This document shows, piece after piece, positions 45,575 to 55,289 of a DNA stretch of 64,000 nucleotides (the stretch's first letter is position 1; every line of letters starts with the position of its first letter). The DNA is taken from assembly GCA_018340805.1 (NCBI GenBank), contig JACMZG010001913.1:14410290-14474289 (forward strand). Direction: 5' to 3'. The notes beneath the pieces were generated by a model, which saw nothing but the letters and a program-made list of their open reading frames with translations, searched no databases and was not told the DNA's origin. A program made the translations under genes and the position numbers. The stretch is from Microvelia longipes (Eukaryota > Arthropoda > Insecta > Hemiptera > Veliidae).

Positions 45575-45985
45575 GTTTCAAGTATCTTAAGATTACTGGA
45601 GTAGTTTTTACCAAGTTCCCTTGTACCTATGTGTGTGGATATGTGTCTTTTATCATTGTAGCTCTCAGTGTTTTAATGCTAGTGACTTGAAACTTAACCA
45701 ATCTTTAGATTTAATTGAGCAATTCATAAAATAATTTCATTAAAAAGTCATTCACCGAAATGACTATTCAAAACTATTAAACATTCATAAAAGATGTGAA
45801 AATAATCGTATTGATGAAATGAAATGAAATTATATGTACTCATTTAGAACTATATAAGACCAAGATATCTGCTAATTTTCCTCTCATTATCAGTATTAGA
45901 TCAACATTTATCGAATGACAAGTATATGCTTTTACATAAAAAACATAAAACCATCCTTTGAGTTGAAACTTAGCACAAATATTAA
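45575..45985 (+). mobile_element. 5S-type repeat, diverged middle part
   Basis: TTATTCGTTTCAAGTATCTT, a TGTGTGTGGATATGTGTC tract, TTTTATCATTGTAGCTCTCA, AATGCTAGTGACTTGAAAC and TCTCATTATCAGTATTAG. Confidence 0.75.
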
Positions 45986-46036
45986 TATAATGAAATATAT
46001 TAATATCAAATATAATAATAGTTATTTATGTCATAA

Positions 46037-46122
46037 GGCTGAGAAGTGTGTCTTTATGTCACGGCAAACGAAGAGCGAAGCGAGTCGGGAAAAATTGCCA
46101 AGACATAAAGACATTCTCAGCC
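46037..46122. repeat. Long hairpin with GCGAAGC loop
   Basis: GGCTGAGAAGTGTGTCTTTA (46037) through GGCAA pairs with TTGCC through GACATAAAGACATTCTCAGC C (to 46122), about 26 pairs with small bulges. The loop contains AGAGCGAAGCGAGTCGG. Confidence 0.85.
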
Positions 46123-46695
46123 GGATGGCATACACTTTTTTTTTTGAGGTAGCACTCATTAAATAAATCACTTATTAAAAAAAATCAAAAAATAGCACTC
46201 ATTAAACTGCGCTATATACTTAATTGAAAAAAAAACGTCCAATTATTATTAACTCCATATTATCGCCGTCATTAAATTCATCCATAGCTTCACACTTTAA
46301 CTCAAAAATGTAAAAGCTTTACTAATAAACACACATAAATTGTCAATTAGAACACCTTTTAAAAACGAAAAAAAAATTAGTCTACGAACAAAAACAGAAA
46401 CAAAATGAACGTTTTTAAATAAAGCTCATGAAGGTTTAACACAGATTGATTTTTGAACACGCTACATTACAGTAATGGCGGCAACATATGAATTACTTTT
46501 ACGTCCTAGGAGTTTTTTTACATTCATTATTGTCCTCGGAGGTGAAAAGTACTAAATAACCTCCTATAACAATAATGATTGGCTTCTCATCCTAAAAACG
46601 GTCCAATAAAGTGCTCAATTACGTACTACCTCAAAAAAAATTCTGTATTATATTTATTCCTTTTTATAATAAAGAAGTGTAATACGACTTATGTA
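46123..46695. other. AT-rich sequence, no gene seen
   Basis: Nothing recognised. Confidence 0.5.
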
Positions 46696-46699
46696 ATTA

Positions 46700-46795
46700 C
46701 TATTTGAGGACGAGCGAAGCAAGTCGAGAGATGAGCGTAGTGAATTCGATGCGATGAGGAAAATTTCCGTAGTACCTCAAACCCGATTTTTTTAA
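46700..46795 (+). mobile_element. 5S-type repeat, tail fragment
   Basis: GAGGACGAGCGAAGCAAGTC, GATGAGCGTAGTGAATTCG, GATGAGGAAAATTTCCG and ACCTCAAACCCGATTTTTTT. Confidence 0.8.
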
Positions 46796-47548
46796 TAGAA
46801 TAGGTAAGACCAATAACCAATTTAACCTATCAAATAATGACACAAGACATTATAATCACATTCTCGAGATTAATTTTGTTCACCCTTCCGATCGTAATGA
46901 TCAGAGCGGTCAAAACGATCAGGCAGCCCTTATAAAAGTTCATAAGTTGTTATATCTACGTTAAGTGTAATTTACGGCACTCTATATGACACTCAGCTTA
47001 TATTTTGTTTGGCACAGGGTTTGTGCCATAGTTAGCTCTGTTTTTTGTAAATTTGAAAATTGCAAATTGTGGGCATAGCTCAATTTTACAAAGTATTACC
47101 TCTTAATATTCTATTTATAAACACTAACATGTTACACCAATATAAATCTAAATGTTCTGCCAAAATGTTCATTCGATACACTTCATTTTAGATGTTAATA
47201 TTTAAATAAAAATAAATTTAGCGCTATTTTCTATTTTCAAATATATTACTCCTAGAACTCTAATTAAACATTTTAAAAAAAGCCAGTTGAACTTATTTGA
47301 AATTTATTTTAGTATACTTCTTGGTGCCCTGTGAAGTTGGCTCTATGTTTTGTGCACTTAGCTAGTTTTTTTCGTACCAGTTTTATCAAATGCAATTTTG
47401 ATTTGAATTTATGGGTTTATATTTTTCGGTTAGTGGTGCTGTTGCCACTCCGATTATTGTCGAAGAACCTGCTAAGGTATTACATTTATTAATTTACTAT
47501 TTATTTGTAATTATTATTAATAAATAACGCTTGTGTAAGAACTTTAAA
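46796..47548. other. AT-rich sequence, no gene seen
   Basis: Nothing recognised apart from GATCGTAATGATC-type short inverted repeats near 46890. Confidence 0.45.
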
Positions 47549-47550
47549 AT

Positions 47551-47592
47551 AGAAAATTCTGACGCAAAGGGCCGCAAGCCAAACGAATTTAT
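47551..47592. repeat. GC-rich palindrome, second core family
   Basis: AAATTC, TGACGCAAAGGGCCGCAAG, CC, then GAATTT; the outer AAATTC/GAATTT pair perfectly. Compare 5072 and 18553. Confidence 0.55.
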
Positions 47593-47874
47593 TCTTTTCA
47601 ATAAAGCGAAATCATGCTAATCAGTCCAATTTTTGATAATTGTTTTGGTATATATTTAAAGCAGTCGCATCGCAACTTGTTAATTCTTTTTTTCTCGATT
47701 TAAAAAAAAATACGCATATTTATTCCATTGATTATACACTATTATTATTTAATTCACAGTATTATTTAATTCTTAGTGCTCAGTTCTTGCTAATTTTTAG
47801 GGCATTATGTTTAAAAAATTCAAAGAAAATAAATACCAAGTTGTGAAATTGACACGCTACTGCTTAAGTTATTA

Positions 47875-48053
<179 letters not shown>

Positions 48054-48089
48054 ATATAGGCTAACATAAATAAAAATAAAATTTATAAC

Positions 48090-48156
48090 TTAAGGTGGTC
48101 TAGACTTGTTCGACTCAGTTTCACATAAAGAGCATAACTTAAGGCCTTAAGTTATG
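48090..48156. repeat. Dispersed repeat E, plus a 24-bp perfect palindrome
   Basis: AAGGTGGTCTAGACTTGTTC then GACTCAGTTTCACATAAAGA matches 50299-50345 almost exactly. It is followed at 48133-48156 by CATAACTTAAGG/CCTTAAGTTATG, a perfect palindrome. Confidence 0.85.
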
Positions 48157-48299
48157 TCTTTAAAGAAAAATTATAGCTCTAAAATTTACTGATTTTTCTG
48201 ATGTTGTTTTTAAATTGGGCTAACTCAGCAATCTGGGTTTATAACGCCATAGATATCTGGTTTTTAATACGGCTCGTGTCCTCCTTAATGTTAAAACAG

Positions 48300-48460
48300 A
48301 GTGGGACGTGACAATTAACAACATGACGAGCCATCAATGATGTTGATGGCTCGTCAACTAAAATTCTACAAGTGTAGAATAATGGAACAGTTCCCAGCAT
48401 TAGCATTACATTTTGCTTGTTACATTTCCTAGGTGTCACGCACAATTATATTGGTTTAAA
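48300..48460 (+). repeat. Dispersed repeat D, copy 3, with hairpins
   Basis: Contains ACGAGCCATCAA-TGATG-TTGATGGCTCGT (48326-48354, perfect 12-bp stem), ATTCTAC-AAGT-GTAGAAT, then GGAACAGTTCCCAGCATTAG and TTGCTTGTTACATTTCCTAG as in copy 1. Confidence 0.8.
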
Positions 48461-48647
48461 ATGCTTTTGGTTACAAACAATATAAATATATTAATAATAA
48501 TATATATACCTTATTATAAAATGAAATTGTAAAGCCACATTCAGGTAGTTCGTCAACATGTTTGATTTTTTATGAAATATGACTCCACCAAGAATGATTA
48601 GTCAAACTTAAAACTAATCATTTTAAGTTTTAAAACCAAATCATTTA

Positions 48648-48652
48648 ATATA

Positions 48653-48713
<61 letters not shown>
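48648..48713. repeat. (TA)n microsatellite
   Basis: TA array with one TATTATA slip. Confidence 0.97.
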
Positions 48714-48714
<1 letters not shown>

Positions 48715-48980
48715 GTATAAAGGGTCGCCCCTTTGAAATTTTAAAATTTTTACGTTTCTTGAACTTCGTTGTTTCGAAGTTGTTCCGAACATTGTCTGTC
48801 GGTACAAATGATTGTTAGCGATTTTCTCAAAAGCCGTATGTGGACTCTATATAGGGATAATATTTATCTTTCGGGGTAATTTCATTAATCATAAAAACTT
48901 TTGTTTAGTTCAAGGGATCCGTTTACTTTAGGAGGTAACAAGCGTATGGAATAATAATGTGCATTTTCTCTAATTTTGGA

Positions 48981-49174
48981 ATTTTGCAGACGAGTTTTAT
49001 AAATTTGCCCCCGAGCCGAAGGCGAGGTGGGCAATGGAAATTACATGCAGAGGCGTAAGCCGAGGCAGGTAATTAACCCATTTGACAGACGAGGCGAAGC
49101 CGAGGCTGGCAAATGGCGAATTACCTGCAGAGGCGTAAGCCGAGGCAGGTAATTAATTGCACGAGTCTGCAATG
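48981..49174. repeat. Array of nested palindromes with constant GCGWAGC-type cores
   Basis: Four hairpins in a row: TTGCCC/GGGCAA (49005-49034); ATTACATGC/GCAGGTAAT (49040-49073); CATTTGACAG/CTGGCAAATG (49079-49115); AATTACCTGC/GCAGGTAATT (49119-49154, perfect). Their loops are CCGAGCCGAAGGCGAGGT, AGAGGCGTAAGCCGAG (in 49049-49064 and again in 49129-49144) and ACGAGGCGAAGCCGAGG. The whole array is enclosed by TTGCAGAC (48984-48991) and GTCTGCAA (49165-49172). Confidence 0.9.
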
Positions 49175-50090
49175 TTTCCTTTGCTGCATAGTAGCATATA
49201 CTATTTTATCTACTAACGGCAGAAAAAATACACGAGAGATTATTTTAAATACTTGCTGCGAGATTTTACAGGCAGTAAAGACTGCTTTGAAGTAGATGCA
49301 ACGCTGACAATATCAGGTAGAGTGTGGTCCAATAACTCGTCAATGTCAACAATGTTTGTATCTTTATTCACTTCACTGTTGTTCTCACTCATTATGTTTT
49401 AGTAACTTAACTTTAGTTTATAGATTTAGTTTTTGATGTTCTATTTTTGTAACTTTATATACTTAAACTAAATATAACAACATGAAATACAAAATCTGAC
49501 GACTTAAACATTAAAAATCTGTCGATTCATAAACAGCTGGTAAATAATTTAATTTAATGCCAAAATTATCAGTGTTGCCAATTTGTTTCCAAAACATTAT
49601 GTATTATTAGATAAACAAATGTTAAATATTAAACATTTAATAATAATATCGTAATTTTAAGTAACAATAAAGAAAGTTACATACTAGAAACAAGCTAGAA
49701 TAAATCATAGTTTACAAAAAAAACAATACCGAAATTCACGCAATAATTTGTAAAATAATAACCTCCGTTCATTCATTTTCCCGCCTAGGGAGTTTTGACT
49801 TGTTTTCCATGTTATTTAAATGAGCCATAACTCCCTAGTACCTTTTTCATTACCAACAAATTTTGCGTACTGTTTTGAAACATTTTGCGTACTGTTTTAA
49901 AATATTTCCCGTATTGTTTGACAGTGTAGGTAAAATGACATTTTGCAGCTTAAAAACAGTCCAGTAATGGCTAATTTTGCTGCCGTGAGTAGATAAAAGT
50001 TATTTGCAAGTCACTTTAGTGATAAGACAATTACCGGTTACAGAAAAATCAAGCAAGAATGGAATGAATTGTTGAGCAAGAAATCAAGTA
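49175..50090. other. AT-rich sequence, no gene seen
   Basis: Nothing recognised; TTTTGCGTACTGTTTT is repeated at 49862 and 49885. Confidence 0.45.
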
Positions 50091-50298
50091 TTCTGAAAAA
50101 AATTCGCTCGCTCCGCGGACCTCAGTGCCAAAATGTTTTGTTATTCAATATTTCAAAATATGTTTTTCTAAAAGAAAAGTATATTCAAATATCACCTCAC
50201 ACACAAACACATATTTATTTTTGACTGACAGCTACGTGACATCATATTGTTAAATTTCAAATAGCTATTAGAAAATCTGATGATCTGCCAGTTTTTTT

Positions 50299-50345
50299 AA
50301 GGTGGTCTAGACTTGTCCGACTCAGTTTCACATAAAGAGCATTAT
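50299..50345 (+). repeat. Dispersed repeat E, copy 2
   Basis: AAGGTGGTCTAGACTTGTCC then GACTCAGTTTCACATAAAGA, one mismatch to 48091-48134. Confidence 0.85.
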
Positions 50346-50616
50346 AACTGTTATCGATTCGATTTTCGGTTTAAACCTTTAAATAAACTTATTTTATTGT
50401 TTTGCGAAAATCATGGTTTTTTATATAGTAAAATATTAAGTTGTTTTGTGGTTATTATATCGTATAATTTTTATTTTTTTATGTATTTATTAGAAATTTA
50501 TTGGAGTGTTTTCATTTTATATATTTTAGAAAATTATTTAGTTATTTTTTTATTTACTTTTTATATTTATTTATTGCTATTGCTCTGACAATGTATTTTT
50601 GGTTTCAAAACTCCGA

Positions 50617-50790
50617 TTTGGAATAACTCCCACATTATTGCACAAATTATTGCTACTGATTTTAAATAACTCCCACAATATTGCACTAATTATTGTTATT
50701 ATATTTTGAATAACTCTCACAATATTACACAAATTATTGCTAGCAATTTTAAATAACTTTTACATTATTGTAAAATAATGTAAGATAACA
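50617..50790. repeat. 43-44-bp tandem repeat, 3.5 copies
   Basis: AATAACTCCCAC or a variant begins at 50622, 50665, 50709 and 50752; the intervening text is of the type ATTGCACAAATTATTGCTA. Confidence 0.9.
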
Positions 50791-50819
50791 AATTATTGGT
50801 GCAGATCAACTGTTAAAAG

Positions 50820-51236
50820 AAAAGGGTCCCTACATTGTACAACAAAATTGTTTTGTACAACTGCTAATTTATCTATTTGCCGCTAGGAGCCCTGAAGACC
50901 GCATTCTAGCTGTAGTTCAGCCATAGCTCCACTAAATGGCAACGATGTTATACAGTAAAACGTTTTTTTATCTATTTCTTGTTTCCTTAAAATTAGAATA
51001 AATTTAAATTTATTATTTGTATTTAATTAATATAAATAAAATTATGAAACCAATTTCTTTTATTATTTTTTTTTGTAAATGTTATTTATTTTATTATTAC
51101 TCTATACATTAGAAAAAATAGTATAAGCGCTACTTAGCTGTACATTTTTTTTACCCTAACTCCTTTTACTGACGAGCCTTGCAAAAAATATTCATTTCTC
51201 AGCCTAATAGTATGCGTAATATACTGTAATGCATAC
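50820..51236 (-). repeat. Dispersed repeat C, copy 2
   Basis: Reverse complement matches 18775-19240 in order: an AGTATATTA block, CGTCAGTAAAA, GAGTAATAAT, AGAAATAGATA, and the best block ATTTAGTGGAGCTATGGCTG then AACTACAGCTAGAATGCGGT. Confidence 0.7.
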
Positions 51237-51990
51237 TTTTTTTTAAATGAAAATTCTTTTAGTTTTTATTGGTTTAAAAACAATTTATATTTTATTTTAA
51301 TATTTCAAACTATATAGTATTGTTTAGTTTTTTTTCGTGTCGATACGCATTACTAAAATGGACTCTGACAGCAGCATCAATGGTCCAGCTTTAAGTAGTT
51401 ATGATGTAATTTTTTATTTATTTATTTTATATACCACTATACATTATATTTGTAACTATATTATTGGAGTATGGCAGTATCATGGAAATAATATTGTTAG
51501 TGATAGTAATTAAGAAGTGGTGATAGACCACCTAGCAAGTAGGCCGAGTTGTTGGGCCCTTTTTGCTAACTCCCTGAGATAGAAGATAGTGTTCTACCTA
51601 ATGAGTTCTAGTGCAGGCATTTTACGTCTGATCCACAGAGACGCCATAATTTTACTCTAAGTTTCTATAGCTTTAACTAGATGATGGCTAATTTATTGTC
51701 AAATGCTCTATTATTTATTATATAAAAAATAAATTACTATGTTTGTTTCTATTTAATAAAATTATTATGAATACTACGTTGAGTAAAAGTATAGAATTAA
51801 AAACTACAGTGTATAGAATTATGTTGTTGTTATTAAAATAATTACTACTGATTATTAATTATTATTGTGAAAATATTAATGTAAGACCTAATATAATCAT
51901 AATAATTTCCATAAATTATATTGTATTACATAAATATATAAAGACAAGGCTTACTAATTATACAGTATACTTATTAATATATATGTTTAT
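51237..51990. other. AT-rich sequence, no gene seen
   Basis: Nothing recognised. Confidence 0.5.
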
Positions 51991-51994
51991 GATT

Positions 51995-52115
51995 ACTATC
52001 ATTAGAATAGAATAGAATAGCCATTTATTAGACAGTGAATAAAAACATATAAATATTTACATATTCAAGAAAATACTTAAGTCTAATCAGCCGTAGCTGT
52101 GGCAACGGCTATGAT
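51995..52115 (-). mobile_element. Non-LTR retroelement 3' end with (TATTC)n tail
   Basis: On the minus strand, CCGTTGCCACAGCTACGGC leads to an AT-rich untranslated region and ends CTAATAAATGGCTATTC followed by TATTC repeats, as in LINEs that end in short tandem tails. No coding part is attached. Confidence 0.5.
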
Positions 52116-52424
52116 TACTATCATTACTACTTTCAAATAATTAATTGAATGTATAAATGTAAAGTTTACAATTATTATTACAGTATATTTATTATTATAT
52201 ATTTTTATGATTTTTATCACATATGTATAAACTAGTAATATAATATTTACACTACACAAATTTAAAATTAAGCATGGGTCAAGGGGTTATTAGTTCAGAA
52301 CTGTCGAATAAAAAAACTTTTATTCTTTTAACTTAACTTGAAAGTAATCAAAGAAAGCTAAGATTTCAGAAACAGAAGGTTGAAATAATATTATTGTGAC
52401 CCTTTACGTATATATATAAATATA

Positions 52425-52448
52425 TGTGTGTGTGTGTGTGTGTGTGAG

Positions 52449-52481
<33 letters not shown>

Positions 52482-52491
52482 ATATATATAT

Positions 52492-52532
<41 letters not shown>
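52425..52532. repeat. (TG)n(TA)n microsatellite beside PLE
   Basis: TG from 52425 to 52446, TA from 52449 to 52532, ending at the PLE boundary. Confidence 0.97.
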
Positions 52533-52534
<2 letters not shown>

Positions 52535-52591
52535 CTTACGAATGAATCAGGATAAGGCTTATAAAAACACACTCACTTCTCTCGTGCCAAC

Positions 52592-52620
52592 GTTTCGAGC
52601 ATGGACATGCTCTTCATCAG
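52592..52620 (-). ncRNA. Hammerhead-like core, left PLE arm
   Basis: Mirror of 55083-55111: CTGATGA, hairpin GAGCAT-GTCC-ATGCTC, GAAAC on the minus strand. Confidence 0.4.
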
Positions 52621-53156
52621 GGCAACCTGAAGACAATATAATAAACAAAAACAATAGAGACAAGAAATATACAAAAAGTAAAATCAATAACTCAAAGCTA
52701 CAGTAAATAAAGTACAAAACAATAAAAAACCAGCACTTACAGAGAACTACGTTAAGCGTATAGTCATAAAAATAAAAAATTACAATAAAAGTAAACTTAA
52801 ATAAAAGCACATTTAAAACAAGGCATAAAATGTAAATAAAAACAAAGGAAGGTTACCTAAAAAGAGAAGAACCTGGTCAAGCGCATTATGCCGTAAGCGC
52901 AACAACATGGCGGACAACAACCAGTTTCCCATTCTTCATAAGAAAACCCTAAGGAGATAAAAGGAATAAAAACCAAAATAAAAAGGAAGAATAGAGAAAG
53001 GGGGGGGGGCACAATGATGGATACCATAATTGCCACAACACAGAAAGAACCATACAGGTTCCAACCCAAAAACCGTAGCAAAATGGTAGCAATCAAGAGT
53101 GAAACCCTGGAGATAAATAAAAATAAGGAAAAAGAGAAAACCAGATAGACCCTAAG

Positions 53157-53536
53157 TTTTAAATAAGTTAAGCAATCTATAATAAGAAGTATTAAGTACA
53201 CCACTAATATCAGTCCTAGCATTGCAACTATTACTAGTATCCCTGATAATAAACATCTCCATCCACTTTAACTTCTCTTCATTATCCTCCTTACAACATA
53301 CCTCTACATTATCAAGATCAAAAGTATGCTTTCTATCCAAAGCGTGACAGGCTAGCGCAGTATACCTTTCTCCCTTACGAATATTAACCCTATGTTGGTA
53401 AGCCCTCGTCTTAATATATCTAGTTGTATGACCAACATAAGCAGTATTACAGTCATTACAATTAGCTTTATAAACAACATTGGACTGAAGTTGATGAGGG
53501 ACTTTATCTTTGAGGGGGGTAGACAGCTTTTTAGCA
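53157..53536 (-). pseudogene. Inverted partial copy of the PLE GIY-YIG region
   Basis: Encodes the same residues as the C-terminal 120 codons of the forward gene, from AKKLSTPLKDKVPHQLQSN to the stop after LLNLFKT. It begins with AKKLSTPLKDK where the forward copy has AKRRLATLFTPLKDK, so four codons are missing at the inner edge. Without an upstream reverse transcriptase it is a dead by-product of insertion. Confidence 0.88.
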
Positions 53537-54547
53537 CGTATGGTTATGCATGATCTCATTACATCTTGTGTTGCTCAGCTTGACTGTATTGAGTTTATTA
53601 AGGTTTACATGGATGACACTTTTCTTGTAGTCCGTCGAGACAGCTTAAATTCTACTGTAGAGGTTTTCAACAACTACCATCCTCGTTTGCAGTTTACTAT
53701 TGAGGAAGAGGATGCGCAAGGTAAGTTACCTTTCCTTGACATGACAGTAAGTCGAACTGAAACAGGCAATCTTATAACTGATTGGTATCAAAAGCCCTGT
53801 TCTTCGGGGCGTATGCTTCCTTTTAACTCGGCCCACCCTCTATTTCAAAAGGTTAATTGTGCTTTAAATCTTATAAAGCGTGTTAAAACAATCAGTCACG
53901 TTAGCTTTCACCAAAAGAATAAGGAGATAGTCTTCAACATCCTTCGGAATAATAAATATCCTGCCAGCCTCATTGGATCTTTGTGGAACAGAGCTGATTA
54001 TGTTAATGTTCCACGTCCTAATGAACATCCAAGAAGTGACACTGTGGATGGGCCTTGCAGTAAATTCTGTAAGCTCCCCTACATTACAGGGCTCAGTGAG
54101 AAGTTGGCAAGGGTTGTATGTCAGACTAGTGGAAAGAAGTGTGCTTTCTATGCTAAGCGTAGATTGGCAACGCTGTTTACCCCCCTCAAAGATAAAGTCC
54201 CTCATCAACTTCAGTCCAATGTTGTTTATAAAGCTAATTGTAATGACTGTAATACTGCTTATGTTGGTCATACAACTAGATATATTAAGACGAGGGCTTA
54301 CCAACATAGGGTTAATATTCGTAAGGGAGAAAGGTATACTGCGCTAGCCTGTCACGCTTTGGATAGAAAGCATACTTTTGATCTTGATAATGTAGAGGTA
54401 TGTTGTAAGGAGGATAATGAAGAGAAGTTAAAGTGGATGGAGATGTTTATTATCAGGGATACTAGTAATAGTTGCAATGCTAGGACTGATATTAGTGGTG
54501 TACTTAATACTTCTTATTATAGATTGCTTAACTTATTTAAAACTTAG
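53510..54547 (+). CDS. Penelope-like reverse transcriptase (C-terminal part) plus GIY-YIG endonuclease
   Basis: Open frame of 345 codons. The first ~11 residues derive from the inverted arm; homology starts at MHDLITS (residue 13). Residues 33-36 are YMDD, the catalytic aspartates of motif C; KLPFLD (72-77) and YQKPCSSGR (93-101) are the following conserved RT motifs. After a linker with several Cys (183, 187, 204, 211) the GIY-YIG nuclease begins at about 236: VVYKANCNDCNTAYVGHTTR, with CxxC at 244-247, YVG at 251-253 and the conserved Arg at 262, ending at a natural stop (LLNLFKT). PLEs use this nuclease to nick targets for primed reverse transcription. The N-terminal half, including motif A and its catalytic Asp, is missing, so the protein cannot act as a polymerase. 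The reading frame is otherwise undamaged, which suggests youth. Confidence 0.93.
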   Translation: MRGVDSFLARMVMHDLITSCVAQLDCIEFIKVYMDDTFLVVRRDSLNSTVEVFNNYHPRLQFTIEEEDAQGKLPFLDMTVSRTETGNLITDWYQKPCSSGRMLPFNSAHPLFQKVNCALNLIKRVKTISHVSFHQKNKEIVFNILRNNKYPASLIGSLWNRADYVNVPRPNEHPRSDTVDGPCSKFCKLPYITGLSEKLARVVCQTSGKKCAFYAKRRLATLFTPLKDKVPHQLQSNVVYKANCNDCNTAYVGHTTRYIKTRAYQHRVNIRKGERYTALACHALDRKHTFDLDNVEVCCKEDNEEKLKWMEMFIIRDTSNSCNARTDISGVLNTSYYRLLNLFKT

Positions 54548-55172
54548 GGTCTATCTGGTTTTCTCTTTTCCTTATTTTTATTTATCTCCAGGGTTTCACT
54601 CTTGATTGCTACCATTTTGCTACGGTTTTTGGGTTGGAACCTGTATGGTTCTTTCTGTGTTGTGGCAATTATGGTATCCATCATTGTGCCCCCCCCCCCC
54701 CCCCTTTCTCTATTCTTCCTTTTTATTTTGTTTTATTCCTTTTATCTCCTTAGGGTTTTCTTATGAAGAATGGGAAACTGGTTGTTGTCCGCCATGTTGT
54801 TGCGCTTACGGCATAATGCGCTTGACCAGGTCTTCTCTTTTTTAGGTAACCTTCTTTGTTTTTATTTAAATTTTATGCCTTGTTTTAAATGTGCTTTTAT
54901 TTTAGTTTCTTTTATTGTAATTTTTTTATTTTTATGACTATACGCTTAACGTAGTTCTCTGTAAGTGCTGGTTTTTTATTGTTTTGTACTTTATTTACTG
55001 TAGCTTTGAGTTATTGATTTTACTTTTTGTATATTTCTTGTCTCTATTGTTTTTGTGTTTATTATATTGTCTTCAGGTTGCCCTGATGAAGAGCATGTCC
55101 ATGCTCGAAACGTTGGCACGAGAGAAGTGAGTGTGTTTTTATAAGCCTTATCCTGATTCATTCGTAAGTTAT
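54548..55172 (+). other. PLE 3' untranslated region
   Basis: About 620 bases after the stop, with 16 Cs at 54691-54706, a pyrimidine tract plus TAG|GTAACC at 54830-54850, and the hammerhead-like core near the end. Apparent frames here (for example 54606-54845) are not conserved genes; they only exist because both arms carry the same sequence. Confidence 0.8.
55083..55111 (+). ncRNA. Hammerhead-like core, right PLE arm
   Basis: CTGATGA (55083-55089), an extra A, hairpin GAGCAT-GTCC-ATGCTC, then GAAAC. PLE terminal repeats are known to encode hammerhead ribozymes with this core. Here the extra A before the stem and the absence of an obvious closing stem and cleavage triplet argue that it is degenerate or only similar. 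Confidence 0.4.
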
Positions 55173-55197
55173 GTTCTGAGGCTGATTCTGTTCTATT

Positions 55198-55200
55198 TAT

Positions 55201-55244
<44 letters not shown>

Positions 55245-55265
55245 ATATATATATATATATATATA
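55198..55265. repeat. (TA)n microsatellite beside PLE
   Basis: TA array with TATTATA slips, 25 bases beyond the right end of the PLE. An 18-base poly-A lies at about 55406-55423. Confidence 0.96.
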
Positions 55266-55289
55266 CATTATATTATGTATTATATATAC

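Larger units (their letters stand above)
52531..55172 (+). mobile_element. 5'-truncated Penelope-like element with inverted 3'-end copy
   Basis: Outer ends mirror each other: AACTTACGAATGAATCAGG on the left and CCTGATTCATTCGTAAGTT on the right. The left arm (52531 to about 53536, minus sense) and the right arm (about 54168-55172, plus sense) are inverted copies of the last ~1 kb. The coding parts of the arms are almost identical; the main differences are homopolymer length (10 G against 16 C) and a small indel at the inner edge. The single-copy centre (about 53543-54170) carries the end of the reverse transcriptase. Such partial inverted copies are known for PLEs. Arm identity implies recent insertion or gene conversion. 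Confidence 0.92.

Noticed and set aside
53714..53733. AAG|GTAAGT-like splice donor inside the PLE gene
   Set aside because: It encodes the conserved QGKLPFLD motif in frame, so it is coding sequence.
53864..54307. 147-codon frame antisense to the PLE gene
   Set aside because: It is a shadow of the sense frame; the sense strand has the RT and GIY-YIG motifs.
54606..54845. Frame in the PLE 3' untranslated region, also present inverted at 52857-53222
   Set aside because: Appears twice only because the arms are copies; no domain, and it spans a variable poly-C tract.
54830..54850. TCTTCTCTTTTTTAG|GTAACC as a third recursive splice site
   Set aside because: Lies in the PLE 3' region and is repeated in both arms; donor is weak.
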